Below, one piece after another: positions 8,508-16,343 of a DNA stretch of 64,000 bases. The first letter of the stretch is position 1; each line of letters begins with the position of its first letter. The notes below the pieces were generated by a model. That model was given only the letters and a program-made list of their open reading frames with translations. It searched no databases and was not told where the DNA came from. The position numbers were made by a program, and so were the translations under genes. The stretch comes from BD2-11 sp965221785 (lineage in GTDB: Bacteria > Gemmatimonadota > Gemmatimonadetes > Longimicrobiales > Gaopeijiaceae). The stretch lies in NCBI GenBank assembly GCA_965221785.1, contig CBDCSR010000002.1:930001-994000 (forward strand), given 5' to 3'.

Positions 8508-9461
8508 CTACTGACCAAGTGTCCTCCAAGCCTGCATTCTGCGAAATACGGCCTTGTTGATCCGAATTGACTTGTTGGGACATCCGCCGTAGGCGTGGAT
8601 ACCGATCACATGGCGTTTCCCTTTTGCAGATCGCCACGTAGGACTGCCGCTTTGGCCACCAGCCGTGTCAAGCATGTATTGGAAGCGCTCTTTGGAGACA
8701 TCGGTGATCCGCCCGGCATTGTACCATTGCGTTCCAAACGGCTTATCACCGGGATAGCCACTATTGTTAGCCAGCAAGTTTCGTAGGGAATTGTCGCCAA
8801 GGGACGCAAAGCCCCACCACCCAGTCTTAGTCCCAAGCGGCTGGCCCTCCCGGAGAATAATGCAGCCGTAATCCTGGGTAATCCTCCGGTGCTTGGTCCA
8901 TCCAGTGACGCTGTGAAACGTGGTCGCTATGGCCGATCCAAAGGGTCGGAGACGACCGTTCATGCCGGGCACCACCTCGATGGATCTGGCCCAACCCCGC
9001 TGACCCTTGTGAGTATACACGCAGTGACCCGCAGTCATAACGGTCCTCGGCGCAATGAACCATCCCGTACAGCGGGACTTGATGCCATCACGGCGAGTTA
9101 TAATGAGTTGACAGATCATTCGCCATGGGATCGTCACAGTTGCGACGCTCCTACGGTCGTCTTCGCCGCACACACTCTCCTGTTGCTCTTGACTGAATTC
9201 AAGAGAACAGGAAGTCGGCAGCAAGAGAAGATCCTGTGCAAGGTGGGTCACATCGGTATTCCCGATTCCCTCGACCATGGCCCGCGACGGATCAAATCCG
9301 TCGACATCCTCCAGTTCCCCGCCGCCATGAGTCAATAGATCAAGCCCGTCCTGGAAGAGGTCGCCAGACTCCTGGCTCGTGTCAGAGCTAACCGAGTCGT
9401 CTCCATTCACATCGTCGTCGGAGCATTGGTCCTCGTGGTACGCGTCATCATGGTCTATCAT
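8508..9461 (-). CDS. Trypsin-like serine protease (V8/S1 family)
   Basis: A 317-residue chymotrypsin-fold protease. The catalytic triad is readable: His146 in TAGHC, Asp197 in TQDYGC, and Ser271 in GGQSGSP; a late GIHAYGG strand matches the substrate-binding wall. The first 60 residues are very acidic (DHDD, CSDDD, NGDDS). They contain no obvious signal peptide and could be a propeptide or an intracellular regulatory tail. The ATG at 9461 has AGGAG six bases upstream and overlaps the stop of the MORN gene as ATGA, so it is probably translated with it. Together with the FGE-fold gene it forms a three-gene cluster. The target is unknown. Confidence 0.85.
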   Translation of the reverse strand: MIDHDDAYHEDQCSDDDVNGDDSVSSDTSQESGDLFQDGLDLLTHGGGELEDVDGFDPSRAMVEGIGNTDVTHLAQDLLLLPTSCSLEFSQEQQESVCGEDDRRSVATVTIPWRMICQLIITRRDGIKSRCTGWFIAPRTVMTAGHCVYTHKGQRGWARSIEVVPGMNGRLRPFGSAIATTFHSVTGWTKHRRITQDYGCIILREGQPLGTKTGWWGFASLGDNSLRNLLANNSGYPGDKPFGTQWYNAGRITDVSKERFQYMLDTAGGQSGSPTWRSAKGKRHVIGIHAYGGCPNKSIRINKAVFRRMQAWRTLGQ

Positions 9462-10885
9462 CGTTGACTCCTGTCATTAGCTCTAAGGATATCCGGATGG
9501 GTACTCCGGCTGTAGAAGGGGGATGATGGTTGGGTTGCCGGCCCAGCGCAAAGGCTTCGTGATCGAGCCGAGTATCCTACCCGTGCGGCACGTACTCGAG
9601 CATGCGGGGACGAGACAGCCCGCGCGGCTCTGTTGTATTCCTCCCATCCTCGCATGGTGCCTCTCTCGAAGCGGGCTCCGCGGTTGCGCGCTGATGCGTC
9701 GGCGTCAAGGCAGAGGCCTTGGAGGCGACCGAGCCTTCGGGACGCGACCTGGAGCGACGTCACGGTCGGGACGACACCCGCCTCCACAGCGCTCCCGGAG
9801 CCACCAACGCGTCTGCCGTCTTCGAAACGAACCGACTCTGACTGATTGCCGGATGGATCGTATATCGTCCAAGTGCCGTGACGCTCGCCATTCACATAGG
9901 GGCCTTCAGCTCGGTCGCCATCGTCATAGAATTCGGTCCAAGTGCCGTGCGGCTCACCGTCTACGTATGGACCTATCCTGCGGACAAGGTCGTCGTCGCG
10001 ACCCTCATAGAAAAAGGTCCAAGTGCCGCTACGCTCACCGTTCACTTGGCGTCCCTCCGCCTCAAGCCCTCCATCCCCGGAGCGCTGCCTGAACGGACCG
10101 TCGGGGCGCCCTCCCTGAAGACGCGTCTCCCAGATCTGAATGAGCTCGTCGTTCTGATACCATTGAACGCGTCCGTTTCCTTGGGCGAGGCCGTTCGAAC
10201 ACCCGCGGCTCCACGTTACCGTCACGCTCTCCCTAGGGTTAGGATTCCACAGGTAGCATCCGGGGAGGTGGGCCAGCTCCATCCAGCCCGAGTCGGGGGA
10301 GTAGACCTCCGTACAGATTCTTCCCTCCGGCAGGTTGGGCTCTGGTGCACTGACCTCCGCTGCGACCGCCGCCGCCACACTCCACCTCTCCCTCAGCAGC
10401 ACTCCGTATCCGCTCCCGTGGTTCCGGCTACTGAAGCGCTGGTTGATCGTCGTCGCCTGGGCTTCGGCCGCATCGAAGTCCGTACCGAACCCCACGCCGA
10501 AGGCCTGGAACCTCGGGTCCTCCGGGTCCACGGTCATATCCTGGCGGATGACGCCCGTGTAGCCGACGATTACCGCATGATCGTCCCCGGGATCGGACCA
10601 CGCGCACCACACCTCTGGATAGGAGCCGAGCTCAGAACTGAGCGCGCGCTCGACCTGGGCGCGCTGACCGATGTCCACGCCGGTCCGGTACACGACCTCC
10701 ATGTCTTCCGTGTAGACCCTGCGGATCGGGTTGGTCGCGAGGGTCCGGGTTTCGCTCCCCACGCAGACGACCGCTTCCGAGCCGGACTGCGCGGCGGCGG
10801 AGAGGGAGCCGGTGGCGGGGGCAAGGGCGAGCGCCGGTAGGCCCAGGAGCCGGCGGTCGTCTCGTGCTGCTCTCATCATTCCCAT
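9458..10885 (-). CDS. MORN-repeat protein with export-type N-terminus
   Basis: About 475 residues. An N-terminal Ala/Leu-rich segment (LLGLPALALAPATG) looks like a signal peptide, followed by a region of unknown fold with the Cys-containing motif CTEVYSPDSG. The middle has MORN-like repeats of the YwqK type: GERSGTWTFFYEG, GEPHGTWTEFYDDG, GERHGTWTIYDPSG. The last ~100 residues are Arg/Ser-rich and look less protein-like, yet the frame ends exactly in an ATGA overlap with the protease gene. The start is ATG 10885 or ATG 10879, both near AAGGAG; an ATG at 10906 is also in frame. It lies 39 bases after the FGE-fold gene on the same strand. Its function is unknown; MORN blades often bind lipids or proteins. 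Confidence 0.65.
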   Translation of the reverse strand: MGMMRAARDDRRLLGLPALALAPATGSLSAAAQSGSEAVVCVGSETRTLATNPIRRVYTEDMEVVYRTGVDIGQRAQVERALSSELGSYPEVWCAWSDPGDDHAVIVGYTGVIRQDMTVDPEDPRFQAFGVGFGTDFDAAEAQATTINQRFSSRNHGSGYGVLLRERWSVAAAVAAEVSAPEPNLPEGRICTEVYSPDSGWMELAHLPGCYLWNPNPRESVTVTWSRGCSNGLAQGNGRVQWYQNDELIQIWETRLQGGRPDGPFRQRSGDGGLEAEGRQVNGERSGTWTFFYEGRDDDLVRRIGPYVDGEPHGTWTEFYDDGDRAEGPYVNGERHGTWTIYDPSGNQSESVRFEDGRRVGGSGSAVEAGVVPTVTSLQVASRRLGRLQGLCLDADASARNRGARFERGTMRGWEEYNRAARAVSSPHARVRAARVGYSARSRSLCAGPATQPSSPFYSRSTHPDILRANDRSQR

Positions 10886-10924
10886 GGCTCCTTGCTCCCA
10901 GCGCATTCGCGTTCGATGGCCATG

Positions 10925-11968
10925 TCAGTTGATGATTCGGACCACGCGGAAACCGGCGTTACTGTGGCGAGTTTCCAGAGGGGTTCGGGATCGCATGGCC
11001 GAGCGAAGTTCTTCCGGAGTGTCCATCCAACCGCCACCCCGTGACACGCGATCCGTGCAATCACCAGACTCCCAAGCGGTCCCATCGGCGGGTGCACCCG
11101 AATAGCGCTGGTTCCAGCAGTCCAGCGTCCATTCCCACACGTTGCCCAGCGCGTCGTACAACCCGAACGTGTTGGGCGGGAACGATCCGACCGGCGCCGT
11201 TTGGGAATACCCGTCCGAGCACGACGCCGTGACCCAATCGGGAGACTCCTGAAGAGCCGCGGCATCCGCGCCGTTCGCGTGCCGGCACTGCGCGGCATCG
11301 GTTTCGCCCCAATAGCGAGCCGTCTCCGTTCCGGCCCTAGCGACATACTCCCACTCCGCCTCGCTCGGAAGCCGATATGCTTCACCAGTTTCCCGGGACA
11401 GCCATTCCGCGTAGCTGCGAGCCTCCTCCCAACTCACGTTGATGACGGGACGCCGACCCCGGCCCCATCCCTCATGGTCCGGAATCAGTCCGCCGCATCC
11501 CCCTCCCCGGGCGCAGGCGTCCCATTCCTCGAAGGTCACCTCGTAAACGCCCACCGCGAACGGAGCGGAGAGGGTCACGTAGCGCTGCGGTCCTTCCACG
11601 ATGACCAGCCGATGGCCCATCCCGACCTCAAGCCACTCTGCGTCATCCGTGGTCCATTCGATCGCCTCGCCTTCCTGGTCGTAGATTACCCTGAGCCTCC
11701 CCGCTTCCGACTCCGGCGACCCCATGATGAATGTCCCGGCGGGCACTACCACCATTTCTGGGCAGAATGGGCAGTCCCGGAAGACCGTCCCGACCGCCTG
11801 GGCGGCCATGGGGCTCCTCGAGGCCGCGAAGGCTACGCTCAGCAGAAGAGGCAACGCGATCCAAGCGCGGCGCAATCCAGTCGGCCGACAGCAACTGTCT
11901 GCGGTTCGTCGGGCTACGGTCGTCCCGGCACGGACGACGTTCGTCTCTACAGCGACGGGAGCTTGCAC
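10925..11968 (-). CDS. Formylglycine-generating-enzyme-fold (SUMF1) protein, exported
   Basis: A 347-residue protein with a hydrophobic export segment (ALPLLLSVAFAAS) and an FGE-sulfatase/SUMF1 domain: VPAGTFIMGS, PVINVSWEEARSYAEWLS, RLPSEAEWEYVARAG, NTFGLYDALGNVWEWT, SRGGGW and the terminal NAGFRVVR. In true formylglycine enzymes this fold oxidises a sulfatase cysteine. Many bacterial homologues lack activity and serve as binding or regulatory domains, and no sulfatase gene is in this window. The start is uncertain: GTG 11968 has no clear ribosome site, and an internal start before the signal region is possible. It is the first gene of a cluster with the MORN protein and the protease. Confidence 0.8.
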   Translation of the reverse strand: MQAPVAVETNVVRAGTTVARRTADSCCRPTGLRRAWIALPLLLSVAFAASRSPMAAQAVGTVFRDCPFCPEMVVVPAGTFIMGSPESEAGRLRVIYDQEGEAIEWTTDDAEWLEVGMGHRLVIVEGPQRYVTLSAPFAVGVYEVTFEEWDACARGGGCGGLIPDHEGWGRGRRPVINVSWEEARSYAEWLSRETGEAYRLPSEAEWEYVARAGTETARYWGETDAAQCRHANGADAAALQESPDWVTASCSDGYSQTAPVGSFPPNTFGLYDALGNVWEWTLDCWNQRYSGAPADGTAWESGDCTDRVSRGGGWMDTPEELRSAMRSRTPLETRHSNAGFRVVRIIN

Positions 11969-12321
11969 GACGAGACTACCCCTCCTCTTCGCAGCAATAG
12001 GCAGGTTGCTGAAGCCACGCTCCGAGTCAATAGAAGGGATACAGTTCGGCTCCGCAACGTCAAAAACGTGCGCCTATTGCGCCAATATCAGACACACCTG
12101 ATCCTGGGCCGTGCAGCCGGAGAGGACATATCTTCCCTGATTTTGATTGTCTGGTTTTGACGTATTGTAGTCTGTTATTGCCGTACCGGATCTGGACCGA
12201 TTTCGCCCAATACCGTGTTAAGCGAAGTAGTTTGACGAATGAGCAGGGCAGACCTGCGGAGGCTTTGCCGCGTCTTGATTTCGACGGTCGAGCGTGGCGT
12301 GTCCAAGCGGAGGGTTCAGCG
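11969..12321. other. Intergenic region with a candidate promoter for the third ankyrin gene
   Basis: About 350 bases between divergent genes, with no convincing coding content. An AT-richer stretch at 12120-12180 contains TTGATT (12142-12147), a 17-base gap, and TGTAGT (12165-12170). This is a fair sigma70-like promoter pointing to the ankyrin gene 150 bases further on. Confidence 0.3.
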
Positions 12322-13620
12322 ATGACCTGGGTGACGGTTGTAGGAACAGAGGGGACGCTGGTCGCGGTGCTCGTCGCGACCGTGCTGGGCGGCGGTCGTC
12401 AGCCATCGAACGAACGGATGCGGCTGCTGGACGTTGAGCCTCCAGCGCCAACAGCCGGCGAGCTACCGCAGCCGGCAGATGACGAACAACAGGCGCTGAA
12501 CTGCTACTGGACCTCCCCGGACTGGATACGGTCTGTGAGTGTCGCAGAGATCGCAGCGTGCCTTGCAGCCGATCCCGATCTGGAGGCGCGAACGGGAGCA
12601 ACCCCGCACGATCCGGGCGGCGAGACGCCGCTACACCTGGCCGCTCAGCGTCCGGATGTGGTTAAGATCCTGCTGGAAGCCGGAGCGGACGTGCATGCGC
12701 AAGACACCGAGGGCTATACGCCACTCCATTGGGCGAGTGCGGCGGCGGCGGAACTGCTGCTCGCAGCTGGCGCCGAGGTGAATGCGCGAAACGTTGCCGG
12801 GTTTACACCGCTACATACGTTGTATAGTGAAGATCCAACCGTGGCGGAGGTCTTGCTGGCTGCCGGAGCGGATGTCAACGCGCGGACCGAGCAGGGACAA
12901 GCGCCTCTGCACTATGTCGCGAGGAACGTTACCAGCGCCGTGGCGACCGAGTTGCTGCTCGGCGCCGGAGCGGACCCCGGAGCAAGGGACCAGTTCGCAC
13001 GCACGCCGCTGCACTGGGCAGCGGAGGGCAATGCGAACCCGGCCGTGCTGGAGGTGCTGGTCGCGGCGGGAGCTGATCTGAACGCACGGAACGTCAATGG
13101 CCGTACTCCTCTGTTTGCCGCGGCCGAGAATCCCCCCGCTTTCGCAGCGCTGGTGGCAGCCGGGGCGGACGTCAACGCGCAGACCGACGACGGTCGGACG
13201 CTTCTGCACGCCGCAGCGTCCGGGGAGGATCCCGCTTTGGTGGAGCTGTTGCTGGCGCTCGGTGCGGACGTCAACGAACGGGACGCGAACCGGCGAACCC
13301 CCCTTCACACGGCGGCGGCGTACAGCGGCTGGCGGGACCTCGGACGAGGCTTCGCGGAACTGACCAGCACGGCGGTGGTTGAGGCGCTGCTCGCCGCGGG
13401 GGCAAGCGTGGAGGCTCGCGACGATACCTGGGGGACGCCCCTCCACGCGGCCGTGCGCACCACACAGAACACGGCCGTTGTCGAAGTGCTGCTTGAGGCC
13501 GGTGCCGACCTGAATGCTCGGAACGCGTTTGGCGACACACCGTTGGATCAGACGAATCGGCGGTATCCCATGGCATTGCAGGCCGCGCTGCGGGCTCTAT
13601 TGCAACCTCCCGGCGGCTAG
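12322..13620 (+). CDS. Ankyrin-repeat protein, exported
   Basis: A 432-residue protein with about ten ankyrin repeats in a row. They are clearly legible as TPLHLAAQRP, TPLHWASAAA, TPLHTLYSED, APLHYVARNV, TPLHWAAEGN, TPLFAAAENP, TLLHAAASGE, TPLHTAAAYS and TPLHAAVRTT, each ending VLL-AGADVNAR or similar. The N-terminus (VTVVGTEGTLVAVLVATVLGGG) is hydrophobic and may be a signal or anchor; no lipobox cysteine is present, unlike the 3-5 kb pair. The ATG at 12322 follows GGAGGG by seven bases; the frame is open for 165 bases upstream without a better site. It shares the CYWTSPDWIRSVSVAEIAAC type of lead-in with the other ankyrin proteins here, suggesting one family. The partner is unknown. Confidence 0.82.
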   Translation: MTWVTVVGTEGTLVAVLVATVLGGGRQPSNERMRLLDVEPPAPTAGELPQPADDEQQALNCYWTSPDWIRSVSVAEIAACLAADPDLEARTGATPHDPGGETPLHLAAQRPDVVKILLEAGADVHAQDTEGYTPLHWASAAAAELLLAAGAEVNARNVAGFTPLHTLYSEDPTVAEVLLAAGADVNARTEQGQAPLHYVARNVTSAVATELLLGAGADPGARDQFARTPLHWAAEGNANPAVLEVLVAAGADLNARNVNGRTPLFAAAENPPAFAALVAAGADVNAQTDDGRTLLHAAASGEDPALVELLLALGADVNERDANRRTPLHTAAAYSGWRDLGRGFAELTSTAVVEALLAAGASVEARDDTWGTPLHAAVRTTQNTAVVEVLLEAGADLNARNAFGDTPLDQTNRRYPMALQAALRALLQPPGG

Positions 13621-13649
13621 CACGAGACTCGCGACGTGGACGACCTATG

Positions 13650-14347
13650 GCTTGGAGTGCCTCGGCGGACGCTTGGTCGCGATGGATGGAATCGTTCTCG
13701 CGGATGTTCCTGGTGCGGGATATCGCGGGACTGGGGATCGAGCGTCTCCCCCGCCGCCCTCCACAGCTTCTGGAGAATGGAGGCCCACGTTCACGGCCAG
13801 GCCTGGAACGCCTCGCGCCTGGCTCGCTCCATGGAACGTGGACCCGCGATCCGTCAACCGCTACCGCGATCTGCTGGAGGGCGCCTTCATGATCCGCGTC
13901 CTGCGCCCCTGGTTCGCGAAACTCGGCAAGCGGCTGGTGAAATCACCCAAAGTCTATCTGCGCGACAGCGGAATCCTGCACTTTCTGCTCGGCCTCGAAG
14001 ACAGTCATGAACTGGCCGTGCACCCCGCATACGGGGCCAGTTGGGAGGGGTTCGCGCTGGAGCAGACATTGATCGCCCACGGCCAGCGTGACGCGTATTT
14101 CTACGGCACGCAGCGAGGAGCGGAACTGGACCTTTTCTTGCTGCGCCACGGCCGCCGCTGGGGATTCGAGTTCAAGTGCACCGAGACGCCCCGCACCACG
14201 AAATCGATGCGCATCGTGACCAGGGATCTCGAGTTGGAACACCTCTGGGTGGTCTACCCCGGCCAGCGCGAGTTCCCGCTCGCGGAGGGGATTACGGCGC
14301 TGCCTTTGACGCGCATTGAGAATCTGGAACTTCGAGCGCGGGCGTGA
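13650..14347 (+). pseudogene. DUF4143 protein (AAA_14-type ATPase C-terminal part), frameshifted remnant
   Basis: Three reading frames must be joined to recover a DUF4143 domain. Frame one, near 13650-13750, gives MFLVRDIAGLGIERLP. Frame two, 13755-13840, gives HSFWRMEAHVHGQAWNASRL. Frame three, from about 13840, gives VDPRSVNRYRDLLEGAFMIR and then KRLVKSPKVYLRDSGILH, GASWEGFALEQ and GAELDLFLLR to the stop. Intact family members are about 400 residues, with an N-terminal P-loop ATPase that is absent here. Two frameshifts plus the missing ATPase make this a decayed gene. The last 160 residues remain open and could still be translated from an internal start. Confidence 0.75.
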
Positions 14348-14380
14348 GCCGGATCGCGGGGAACCGAGACGGCATCAGGC

Positions 14381-16279
14381 CTACCGCCTGGCTCCCGCCA
14401 AGCTGGCGTAGGCGTCCCTCACAACCCCCTCCGCGAGCTTGCCGCGCGCGGCAAAGCTCCTCCTGCCGAGCCAGTAATCGGCCCACATCGCGTCCGTGGC
14501 GATCCAGTTGTCCCAGAGGAAGGCACCGTTGACGAGGCCCGGATAGCGGGTGCTGGTCTGGAAGAACGCCTCGAAGATGTTGGCCTGGGCCTCCTCGCCA
14601 TCATCCAGTCCGTTTCGGTTCCGATCGACCAGTGTCTTGATCTCCGAGTGGCGTTCGCCCGAACTGGGGTCCGCTGGAGCTTCGACGACATCCATCGAGC
14701 CGTATTCGGTGAACACTATTGCCCGCCCGGGATTCCGGTTGGCAAGCGGCACCAGGTAGCCCTGGAAGATGGCCTCGTAGCTCGCCTGCAGTTCCGGCAC
14801 ACTCAGAACGGTGGTCGGGGCGCTCTCCGTAAGCGGAAACCATCCGCTGATCCCGACGACATCGAGGTCAAGATCCTCCCAGAGATGGCCAGCGCCCGAT
14901 CCTCGACCGTAGTGGTCCGCGTACATGACCGTGCTGTAGTGCATGTTGTAGGTCAGCCGGCCGGAGTATACCGCACGCACGCGGGCCACCATGGACCGCA
15001 GTTCAGCCCCGAAGTCGTTGATCATGTAGCCCGGATCAGGCCGCGTGCGGAATAGCGCATCCGTCTCGGTCCCCAGGGAGAAGAGAGCCACTCCTGCATC
15101 CTCCGCCAGGGAGGCGAAGTGCTCGGCCTGCCGCGTATAGGTCTCCCAGAATTCGACCGTGAATCGCTCGTGATCCGGGTGGGTGGTCCGCCACGGCCAA
15201 TTCTCCGGCTTGATTGGCCCCGTCGACCACTCGCCCGGCGGCACGCCGCCGGTGTGCGGAGGCGCCGGATCTCCAAGCTGCCCGCGGTGGAGAGGCCGGG
15301 CCGAAACCTCCGCTTCATGAGCCTCGAAAGCCAGGGTCATGTATACGTCGAACCCGTGTTCCCGGAACTCGCGGATGACTTGCCGGAGCGACTCGTCCCG
15401 CCAGGTCGGGACGTTGCGACTTCGGTCGATCTCCCGGGAGACCGAGCTGTCCATGCTGTCCTCGTAGTGAAGCGCAACCGAGATCAGAACCCAGTTGACG
15501 TGCATGCCCCGGAGCCAGTTGATGAACTCGCCGGGGAGGACCGGCCCTTGTCGGCCCCCGTCTTCCCAGGGCTGCACGACTTCACGGTTCGTTCCCCAAT
15601 AGCCCGAGATCGCGATGGCCCGCATCGGGAAGTCGAAGATTCCCAGGCCCGGGCCCGGTTTGCGCCTGGGGGCCACCGTGATCTCTGCCGTACCGTGCGC
15701 GCTTCCCGCGGTGGCGGTGACGGACGCCACGCCTTCGGCAACGCCCCGCACCAGTCCCGAACTGTCCACCGTGGCCACCGACGAATCGCTCGACGACCAG
15801 GTGAACTCCGCGCTTTCGATTCGGTGCGCGTTCTCGTCGAAGGTCTCCGCGACGAGCCTGAGCGTGTCGCCCATCAACAACGTGCCGACTGCTGGCACGA
15901 CCGCGACCATGGCCACTGCTTGCGCCACGGTCACCATTGCGGTGCTCGACGCCGAACCTGCCGCCGCCGTGATGGTGGCGGTTCCATTGGCCACCGCGGT
16001 CACAAGCCCCGTCGCGTTGACGCTTGCCACAGCGGCGCTGTCGCTCGACCAGGTCACGGCGACTCCGGACATGGGCCGGCCCTGCTGGTCGCACACTTCC
16101 GCCGTCAGTCGCGACGTCTCCTGGAGCGCTGTGAACACAACGTTCTCGGGCGTCACGACCACGGTCGTAGCCACGGGGGAGACCGGGGGAGTCGGCTCGG
16201 TTGTCGGAGCATCCCCGCAGGACAGACCCAGGGCAAGGACAGGAAGGAGCCGCAGTATCCCGTATCTAATGGCGATCAC
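14381..16279 (-). CDS. Lipoprotein with two bacterial Ig-like domains and a glycoside-hydrolase-like domain
   Basis: A 632-residue lipoprotein. The GTG at 16279 is chosen because it puts a short basic n-region directly before LLPVLALGLSC, a good lipobox. Two Big_2-type Ig domains follow (VTWSSDSAAVASVNATGLVT and FTWSSSDSSVATVDSSGLVR). The C-terminal ~400 residues look like a TIM-barrel hydrolase of the GH113/GH5-like kind: AISGYWGTNRE, INWLRGMHVNWVLISVALHY, TLAFEAHEAEV, LFSLGTETDAL, VGISGWFP and IVFTEYGSMD. Glutamates in GTETD and FTEYG are plausible catalytic acid and nucleophile. The substrate is unknown (polysaccharide likely). It follows the hybrid regulator on the same strand after 64 bases. 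Confidence 0.72.
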   Translation of the reverse strand: MIAIRYGILRLLPVLALGLSCGDAPTTEPTPPVSPVATTVVVTPENVVFTALQETSRLTAEVCDQQGRPMSGVAVTWSSDSAAVASVNATGLVTAVANGTATITAAAGSASSTAMVTVAQAVAMVAVVPAVGTLLMGDTLRLVAETFDENAHRIESAEFTWSSSDSSVATVDSSGLVRGVAEGVASVTATAGSAHGTAEITVAPRRKPGPGLGIFDFPMRAIAISGYWGTNREVVQPWEDGGRQGPVLPGEFINWLRGMHVNWVLISVALHYEDSMDSSVSREIDRSRNVPTWRDESLRQVIREFREHGFDVYMTLAFEAHEAEVSARPLHRGQLGDPAPPHTGGVPPGEWSTGPIKPENWPWRTTHPDHERFTVEFWETYTRQAEHFASLAEDAGVALFSLGTETDALFRTRPDPGYMINDFGAELRSMVARVRAVYSGRLTYNMHYSTVMYADHYGRGSGAGHLWEDLDLDVVGISGWFPLTESAPTTVLSVPELQASYEAIFQGYLVPLANRNPGRAIVFTEYGSMDVVEAPADPSSGERHSEIKTLVDRNRNGLDDGEEAQANIFEAFFQTSTRYPGLVNGAFLWDNWIATDAMWADYWLGRRSFAARGKLAEGVVRDAYASLAGARR

Positions 16280-16343
16280 GCCATGCCCCCAGTCTGCCTT
16301 GGTGTCCTGAGCCGCCAGCGGGCTGTCGCCTGTGCCACGGCCC

